DNA from: a candidate division WOR-3 bacterium
Lineage (GTDB): Bacteria > Hydrothermota > Tepidihabitantia > SM23-42
DNA length: 37,802 nt
Reading direction: 5' to 3'
Assembly: GCA_029858255.1 (NCBI GenBank)
Contig: JAOUFJ010000023.1
Location: 1-37,802, forward strand
The notes beneath the pieces were generated by a model. The model had not been told where the DNA came from and did no database searches. It was given only the letters and a program-made list of their open reading frames with translations. The first letter of the stretch is position 1. Every line of letters starts with the position of its first letter. This document shows positions 33,032-37,802 of this stretch, piece after piece. The position numbers and the translations under genes are program-made.

Positions 33032-34897
33032 TCAAAGAAGATCTTTTAATGTCAATTTTTTCACAAGAGACTTATCTCCACGTAATATTTCGATCGTATA
33101 AGTTGTCCCCGCATCTGCTCTCATCAGTTCACGGAGCGCGATAACACCATCGTAGTACTGGACACCGATTCCGTTTACGGATTTGATGATATCGCCTTTC
33201 TGAAAACCAGCATCTTCTGCTGGCGTACCAGGTGAGATAAATACCACTTCAACATCATTTTCATCGTTATAATAGAATTGCAGCCCGCTCTTTGGCCTCG
33301 GCAATTCCACCCCGAAATCATTGCCTTTTTCCAGTATCACTCGTTGACCATTGTAATCCAAATATAGCACAAAGTTGCTCAAGAATGAGTTGCCGATGTT
33401 CCCTATGACAGTCTCAGATGCAAACACGCCTGTCCCTTCTTCGTGGGGGGTGCCAATCCACGGATCTTTAATAACAAATCCACCGACCTCGACCGTCTTG
33501 AATTTTGATATCCTGCTGGTAGTGAAACCTGCCGCGTCGCCGGCCATTATGTCAAAACCAGATCTATCCAGCAGACCATGTTCTTCTGCATAAGGATAGT
33601 GAAAATCAAGGTCAGGCGCTCCTATGTCCAATGTCCACTTGCCCGCATACTTGCCATCAACCGTGACTTGAAGATTCAACATATTGCTCTGTAACGGCGA
33701 GTCAAAAACCTTACCTTTGCCGGTGTACTTAAATTTCGCGGGATGATAAAAGGAGATCGTCTGCTTGGCGTAATCTATTTTCGTTACAAATCGCGAGAGA
33801 AAATCATAACCAAGGATACCTACCACATCCAGCCCGAGAGCCTTCTTAAACAGGTGACGGAAATTGAAAGCAACCACCTTCTGCTGATTGAACAGGATTC
33901 CGCCAACTGAATACGCCGGTATGGTGACAAAATATAAATCGACGATGCCCGAGGCACCCCGCCCTTTTATCGGGCCTTCAAACGCCAAGCCTGCTTCCGC
34001 GGCGAAGCTCGAATCGATGACGTTGACCGATGCGCCGCAATCGAGCACCCAGAGCCGCTCCTTGCCCATGATGTTAACAGGCAGATAGATATGATTCTCA
34101 ATGAATTCAACTGGAGCATTCTCTGCACTGATACCGTTTGCGAAAACAAAATCCTCGACATCCTCTGCCGGTGGTTCAAAGAGAGCAGCGTCCAAACCGA
34201 CGCCGAACCTGTACGTGGAATACTCAACCGAAACTGTTTCGTCAGTTGGAAGTTGTCTAATGACTTCCCGGAATGGAAAAACAAGGCCATTGACTCTACG
34301 AAAATCAGAATATGAAATATGCACTTCGTTATCGGGTTTTAGGATCATCGTTTTCAGAAGATAGAAGTTGGATCTATCGTAGAAATTCATCTGAATATCT
34401 TCGTTTATCTTATTCGTCATCTTCAGCACGTAGCAATCACTGCCCTCCAGTTTCTCGACACCTTCGAATGTCAATGTGAAGTATTCTGATCCGGGGTTCA
34501 AGTATTCGTATTCCTCCATCAGTCTTCTGACCTCACGTTCTTTTAAGGTATGCTCATCTCTTCTGATCAACACTTTTCCGTTCGCGTCAACATGCCAGCT
34601 TACTTCACCATCATCCCCTGACACTTCACTCACTACCTTGAGATCTGTTTCCTGTCTCAATTTCAGCGGACGTTCGCTCCACTCCTTGAATGTACCCTCA
34701 AGACCAGCACCTAGGTTGACGATAGTACCTTCTTTGTACATTGTCTTTAGTGCCTTTAAGTTGTTCAGACCTCCAACTGCCTCAAAATGTTTTTCGAGGA
34801 TCTGATAAGGGTCGGACAGTTTTGTCTGACTGTACACTGGTGCTGCAAAAGCGGACAAAACTAGCATGATTGCTGATGCCAATATTCGAAAACGCAT
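33032..34897 (-). CDS. Exported tandem-lobe aspartyl protease with PDZ domain
   Basis: The 621-residue product has a signal peptide (1-23, ending VYSQ). A LolA-like lipoprotein-carrier module covers about 25-245. Then come two retropepsin-like lobes in tandem: the first has VLDCGAS (Asp286) and ends GILGYDFLSRFVTKIDY; the second has TLDIGAP (Asp424) and ends GNIGNSFLSNFVLYLDY. The usual D-T/S-G-A is D-C-G-A and D-I-G-A here, so the nucleophilic Asp is kept but its neighbour is changed in both; activity is uncertain. A PDZ domain spans about 538-615 (SPGTPAEDAGFQKGDIIKSVNG). Third in a compact operon after an ArsR-like gene and a small ORF. Confidence 0.85.
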   Translation of the reverse strand: MRFRILASAIMLVLSAFAAPVYSQTKLSDPYQILEKHFEAVGGLNNLKALKTMYKEGTIVNLGAGLEGTFKEWSERPLKLRQETDLKVVSEVSGDDGEVSWHVDANGKVLIRRDEHTLKEREVRRLMEEYEYLNPGSEYFTLTFEGVEKLEGSDCYVLKMTNKINEDIQMNFYDRSNFYLLKTMILKPDNEVHISYSDFRRVNGLVFPFREVIRQLPTDETVSVEYSTYRFGVGLDAALFEPPAEDVEDFVFANGISAENAPVEFIENHIYLPVNIMGKERLWVLDCGASVNVIDSSFAAEAGLAFEGPIKGRGASGIVDLYFVTIPAYSVGGILFNQQKVVAFNFRHLFKKALGLDVVGILGYDFLSRFVTKIDYAKQTISFYHPAKFKYTGKGKVFDSPLQSNMLNLQVTVDGKYAGKWTLDIGAPDLDFHYPYAEEHGLLDRSGFDIMAGDAAGFTTSRISKFKTVEVGGFVIKDPWIGTPHEEGTGVFASETVIGNIGNSFLSNFVLYLDYNGQRVILEKGNDFGVELPRPKSGLQFYYNDENDVEVVFISPGTPAEDAGFQKGDIIKSVNGIGVQYYDGVIALRELMRADAGTTYTIEILRGDKSLVKKLTLKDLL

Positions 34898-34899
34898 GA

Positions 34900-35001
34900 T
34901 TACCTCCTTTCACCAAGATATGTTACCACCCTTTCAACGGGCAGCATATTGTAGGGATCCAGAATATCAATATCCTTAACATCTGTTATGTACTCAAACA
35001 T
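34900..35001 (-). CDS. Small ORF, 33 residues, between regulator and protease
   Basis: ATG at 35001 starts 33 codons (MFEYITDVKDIDILDPYNML, then PVERVVTYLGERR) ending at TAA 34900-34902. AGGAGGT, part of the regulator gene's last codons, sits five bases before the ATG. The regulator's stop is three bases upstream of the start, and the protease ATG follows two bases after this stop, with this ORF's end carrying the protease's own GGAGG. The packing makes translation likely. The peptide is acidic with a basic end and has no membrane segment. No family is recognised. Confidence 0.6.
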   Translation of the reverse strand: MFEYITDVKDIDILDPYNMLPVERVVTYLGERR

Positions 35002-35004
35002 CGA

Positions 35005-35589
35005 CTACCTCCTTTTTTTCTTCTTGGTCAATGGATAGAAAACCAACACGAGTCTGTATTCTACATCTCCCTTCTTGTCCTCTGCAGCCTCGAATTCATC
35101 GAGCATCTTATGGATTTTTTCCTGCATTTTCTTCAAGTTAGCAGGTGTTGTGCGGATATGCTTGCGTGCAAGGCTGACTTCGACTTGCTTTTTCTCCGGA
35201 CAGATCAGTTTTTCTGAAATACTCTCGTTGATCTCCCGCATTGTATTCTCGAGCATCGTAGTGAACATGGCCCGGAATTCACCGATTGCCTTTTTGCCGT
35301 TTTTCATCATCTCAAATAGGCTGCTATCGACCGAGAAGCGCTTCGCAACGGTACGGTAGTACTTCTCAAGAGTGCCGCGTTTCTTCTGGGTCTTTACGAG
35401 TTTGATCAGACCAACGCGTTCTAGCGCTTCCACATGGTGATAGAGTTTCGTGGGCTTCTGTCCGATGACCTCTGCCGCCTGCTTTGCCGTCCTGGGCTTG
35501 TCGGCGAATACCTCAACGAGCCTCGCCCGCAACGGATGGGCAAAGACCTTAATCTGTTCAAGATCTTTAAGCATCACCGTATCTCTCAT
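35005..35589 (-). CDS. ArsR-like winged-helix transcriptional regulator
   Basis: The 194-residue product has a winged helix at about 10-80: KVFAHPLRARLVEVFADKPR, then TAKQAAEVIGQKPTKLYHHVEALERVGLIKLV is the ArsR / HTH_20-type fold with its recognition helix. No metal-binding cysteine motif is seen in the helix. The rest (about 90-194) is helical and charged, ending in a Lys-rich tail, and probably forms the dimer or ligand part. GGAGGAAGG precedes the ATG. It is the first gene of the regulator / small ORF / protease operon and is expected to bind its own promoter. Confidence 0.82.
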   Translation of the reverse strand: MRDTVMLKDLEQIKVFAHPLRARLVEVFADKPRTAKQAAEVIGQKPTKLYHHVEALERVGLIKLVKTQKKRGTLEKYYRTVAKRFSVDSSLFEMMKNGKKAIGEFRAMFTTMLENTMREINESISEKLICPEKKQVEVSLARKHIRTTPANLKKMQEKIHKMLDEFEAAEDKKGDVEYRLVLVFYPLTKKKKRR

Positions 35590-35603
35590 CCTTCCTCCTT
35601 TAC

Positions 35604-35714
35604 TGGGACAGGCTACTTTTCAGTACTCCAAATTCTTACTTCGCCATTCAGGACACTTAACTCTGATTCCAGAGGGATTGAACATACCGTGCCAAGAAAA
35701 GTTGCCTGTCCCCA
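35604..35714. repeat. GGGGACAGGC inverted-repeat element, copy 3
   Basis: TGGGACAGGCTACTTTTC from 35604 and GAAAAGTTGCCTGTCCCCA ending at 35714 are inverted ends of a 111-base element. It lies in the leader between the operon's promoter (35763-35790) and the regulator start codon, so it is transcribed and could fold in the message. Confidence 0.65.
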
Positions 35715-35746
35715 TTATTCAACAACATGTTAATATTCATATTATT

Positions 35747-35758
35747 TTGAATATTCAA
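35747..35758. promoter_or_regulatory. Candidate operator, 12-base palindrome
   Basis: TTGAATATTCAA is a perfect palindrome over the expected transcription start (about 35756) of the regulator operon. The core AATATTCA recurs at 35732-35739, 18 bases away. AT-rich palindromes of this size are usual ArsR-type operators. Confidence 0.45.
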
Positions 35759-35762
35759 TTAT

Positions 35763-35790
35763 ATTGTAATAAAAATTTGCGATTTGTCAA
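35763..35790 (-). promoter_or_regulatory. Promoter of the regulator / protease operon
   Basis: Minus strand: TTGACA (35785-35790), 16-base spacer, TACAAT (35763-35768). Confidence 0.65.
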
Positions 35791-35815
35791 GGGGTAAAAT
35801 GAAGGAAAACAGATA

Positions 35816-35843
35816 TTGACATATCGCATATAAAAGTTATAAT
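35816..35843 (+). promoter_or_regulatory. Divergent promoter toward the esterase gene
   Basis: TTGACA at 35816-35821 and TATAAT at 35838-35843, exact boxes, 16-base spacer. It starts about 25 bases from the minus-strand promoter of the regulator operon, so the regulator may also affect it. Confidence 0.7.
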
Positions 35844-36072
35844 AAAGTAGAAGTGCATGATTAAGAAGGACTGTAAAGCCGGAGTGTAAATTGAAGAAGT
35901 CAGTCACCTTGTCCATTCTACCGCACAGGAATATTCACATTCACGTAAATGCAGTCTAAGAAAGGAGGTGCACGTCACAAAACTCAACTTTTGTATAATG
36001 TAAGCGATTGACAGCATGTCTAAAGTGGTAGGATAACCGTAGAAATACTAGTATATACATGGGAGGTGTAGA
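35844..36072 (+). other. Long leader of the esterase gene with second promoter
   Basis: About 220 bases separate the 35816 promoter from the esterase ATG. A second, nearer promoter may be TTGACA 36008-36013, 17 bases, GGATAA 36031-36036. Inside lie a strong AAAGGAGGTG (35961-35970) with no proper gene after it and a 22-codon frame from TTG 35891 to TAA 35959 preceded by GGAGTG. These may be leader peptides or chance. Confidence 0.35.
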
Positions 36073-37701
36073 ATGAAAAGGGTCCTTTCAGCCCTCGTAG
36101 TATGTATATGTTTCACCAATGCGGCATATGCTGCAGGTACTGTATATGAAACGACTTTCTATAGTCCATCATTAGCCAGAGAGTGTTCGGTGCAAATATA
36201 TCTCCCAGATGGCTATGATCCTATGGGAAGCACCCAATATCCAGTTGTATACTTTTTACACGGAGCGCTTGATAACCACATGGGTTACTCATTCATTCTC
36301 GACATATTCGACATAATGATTGCAGGGCAAATAATCGAACCGGTAATTGTCGTTAAGCCGGACGGACGCAGCACACCATATGTTGTCAGCTGGTCCACAA
36401 ATTCAATACTCAATGGACTATATGAGGATTACCTCGTCAATGACCTCGTGGATTTCGTTGAAACGAACTACAATGCAATACCACAGTCGGAATACCGCTA
36501 TATCATGGGACACTCGGCAGGAGGTTACGGTGCAATGACCCTGGGTCTCAAGCATCCTGATGTATATTCGCGACTTGCCGCTCACAGCGGTGTACTGGAA
36601 TTCAACGTGCTGATCGTGGCCGCCCTTCCCGCACTTCTGGCAGAATACCCTCTGGGACCACCCTACATCTGGAACCCCTTTGCCGGATTCTTTTCAGGCG
36701 TATTCTTCTCACTGGGAGCAGCATTCTCACCCAATTTCCTCAATCCACCTTTTTACGTCGATCTCCCCCTCGATGAAAATGCACAAATAATTGAACCCAT
36801 ATGGCAACTATGGCTTCAGCACAACCCACCCTCATATGCCGCAGGGTTACCGCCAAATACAGAACTGGGGATATACTTCGATTGTGGTACCATGGATGAG
36901 ATGGGCTGCTATCCTCAGAATGTAGTCTTCGCAGACATCCTTTCACAACTCAATATCGACCATGAGTTCCAGGAATACGTTGGCGATCACTCCTCGGTAC
37001 TACCCGAACGCTTTCCTATCAGTATCGCATTTCTAGTCGGTCTCAAGGCACATGTTTACTTCCAACCTACGATCCTGAACCTTGGCAGCGCTGGCACCTG
37101 GATCACCTGCCACATCGGGCTGCCAGGTGATTATCTGATCACTGACATCGACCCGTACTCGGTCGTGCTCAATGAGATCAATGGAATCGCTCTTGACCCG
37201 CCGTTGTACCGGGAAGGACCGATCGAGATCTGCGAGTACCGCGGCGAATTGTGCCTGATGGCAAAATTCAACCGCCAAGATGTGATCGAGCATCTATATA
37301 CAGCAGGAATCACCGGCAAGCAAACGGTCGAACTCGTCGTCGCCGGCGAACTCACCAATGGTATCCCCTTCCATGATATTGGTGCGCTCAACGTAACCGG
37401 CACTGCTGGACCGCAGGGCAATGAAATGGCCTACAAGACAGGCGGGATCCTGTACAAATGCATACCGAACCCCTTCTCCACCACGACCGCGATTCTATAC
37501 GAAATTCCCAGTGAAACACATGTAAGCGTCACCATCTACAATGCCGTCGGCCAGCGTGTCGCGACCCTGGTCGATGCTACACAGGAAGCAGGCTCTTATT
37601 CTGTATCCTGGGAAGGCAAGAATCTCCCGAATGGTGTCTACCTCTGCACAATGGAAACCGATGGATGTACCGAAACACAGAAAATACTGCTTATGAAATA
37701 A
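36073..37701 (+). CDS. Secreted esterase (alpha/beta-hydrolase) with C-terminal sorting domain
   Basis: The 542-residue product has a signal peptide (about 1-20, ending AAYA). Residues 25-325 are an esterase D / S-formylglutathione-hydrolase-like alpha/beta hydrolase: YPVVYFLHGALDN forms the oxyanion side, GHSAGGYG holds nucleophile Ser148, and YVGDHSSVLPERF probably holds the catalytic His. Family members include feruloyl and acetylxylan esterases and mycolyltransferases; the substrate is not defined. A middle beta module (about 325-455) follows, then the sorting domain (CIPNPFSTTTAILYEI ... VTIYNAVGQRVATLVD ... GKNLPNGVYLCTMETDG ... KILLMK). GGGAGGTG precedes the ATG. Confidence 0.88.
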   Translation: MKRVLSALVVCICFTNAAYAAGTVYETTFYSPSLARECSVQIYLPDGYDPMGSTQYPVVYFLHGALDNHMGYSFILDIFDIMIAGQIIEPVIVVKPDGRSTPYVVSWSTNSILNGLYEDYLVNDLVDFVETNYNAIPQSEYRYIMGHSAGGYGAMTLGLKHPDVYSRLAAHSGVLEFNVLIVAALPALLAEYPLGPPYIWNPFAGFFSGVFFSLGAAFSPNFLNPPFYVDLPLDENAQIIEPIWQLWLQHNPPSYAAGLPPNTELGIYFDCGTMDEMGCYPQNVVFADILSQLNIDHEFQEYVGDHSSVLPERFPISIAFLVGLKAHVYFQPTILNLGSAGTWITCHIGLPGDYLITDIDPYSVVLNEINGIALDPPLYREGPIEICEYRGELCLMAKFNRQDVIEHLYTAGITGKQTVELVVAGELTNGIPFHDIGALNVTGTAGPQGNEMAYKTGGILYKCIPNPFSTTTAILYEIPSETHVSVTIYNAVGQRVATLVDATQEAGSYSVSWEGKNLPNGVYLCTMETDGCTETQKILLMK

Positions 37702-37707
37702 AACAAT

Positions 37708-37745
37708 GGGGACAGGCACCTCTACTCTAAAAGGTGCCTGTCCCC
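37708..37745. repeat. GGGGACAGGC hairpin, copy 4 (minimal form)
   Basis: GGGGACAGGCACCT (37708-37721) pairs perfectly with AGGTGCCTGTCCCC (37732-37745), 10-base loop. It lies 6 bases after the esterase stop codon and is probably the shortest form of the repeat family; it may help end or protect the transcript. Confidence 0.7.
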
Positions 37746-37802
37746 GTTTACGTAATCTCTAACAAAACACCGTCCCCCCGGGATGTTCAAATATGACTAT
37801 TG

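Overview
The window looks like a chromosomal segment from an uncultured Gram-negative bacterium of the FCB-like or candidate-phylum type; WOR-3 (Stahlbacteria-like) is my best guess, by inference only. The reasons are the number of large secreted proteins ending in the same FlgD-like/'type A' C-terminal sorting domain, several lipoproteins, a TonB-dependent receptor, choice-of-anchor and Asp-box beta-propeller proteins, and dispersed GGGGACAGGC inverted repeats of the kind seen in such metagenomic genomes. No rRNA, tRNA or CRISPR array was seen.

Layout. 1-2495: the 5' part of a large secreted Asp-box protein on the minus strand, cut by the window edge. 2496-5270: a visibly AT-richer stretch with a DUF2254-like membrane protein, broken or incomplete reading frames on both sides of it, and a decayed sorting-domain tail. 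5277-8194: a lipoprotein gene, a 39-codon fragment of nucleoside diphosphate kinase abutting a repeat element, and a secreted adhesin-like protein. 8235-12761: housekeeping-type genes (methyltransferase with zinc ribbons, cupin, DUF378 protein) and a flavodoxin / membrane protein / cation-proton antiporter operon. 12810-16534: an OmpA-FecR-barrel envelope protein followed by a diguanylate cyclase, behind a consensus promoter and a folded leader. 16611-22173: TonB-dependent receptor, lipoprotein and sorted secreted protein in one minus-strand operon, with a longer paralogue of the lipoprotein transcribed divergently. 22190-25374: a glycyl radical enzyme and its activase, overlapping by 4 bases. 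25502-26435: an exported rhodanese and a cysteine-rich DUF2769-like protein. 26521-29959: a Ycf48-like propeller, a SnoaL-like protein and an unusual Tat-exported aminotransferase with a sorting domain. 30264-32942: a 13-repeat secreted protein. 33032-35589: an ArsR-like regulator, a 33-residue small ORF and an exported two-lobed aspartyl protease with PDZ, tightly packed. 36073-37701: a secreted esterase with a sorting domain.

How it fits together. Most genes serve the envelope or the outside of the cell. Six complete proteins with unrelated bodies (adhesin, propellers, aminotransferase, esterase, repeat protein) share one C-terminal module, so one export or anchoring route probably handles all of them; the export machinery itself is not in the window. 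Sixteen sigma70-type promoters could be read by eye, and 14 have a 16-base spacer, which supports many of the start-codon revisions given here.

Most worth following up: the regulator / 33-aa ORF / tandem-lobe aspartyl protease cassette, the Tat-exported sorted aminotransferase, the glycyl radical enzyme of unknown substrate with a minimal activase, the GGGGACAGGC element family (one copy supplies a stop codon, another abuts the truncated ndk), and the amber-interrupted frame beside the DUF2254-like gene.
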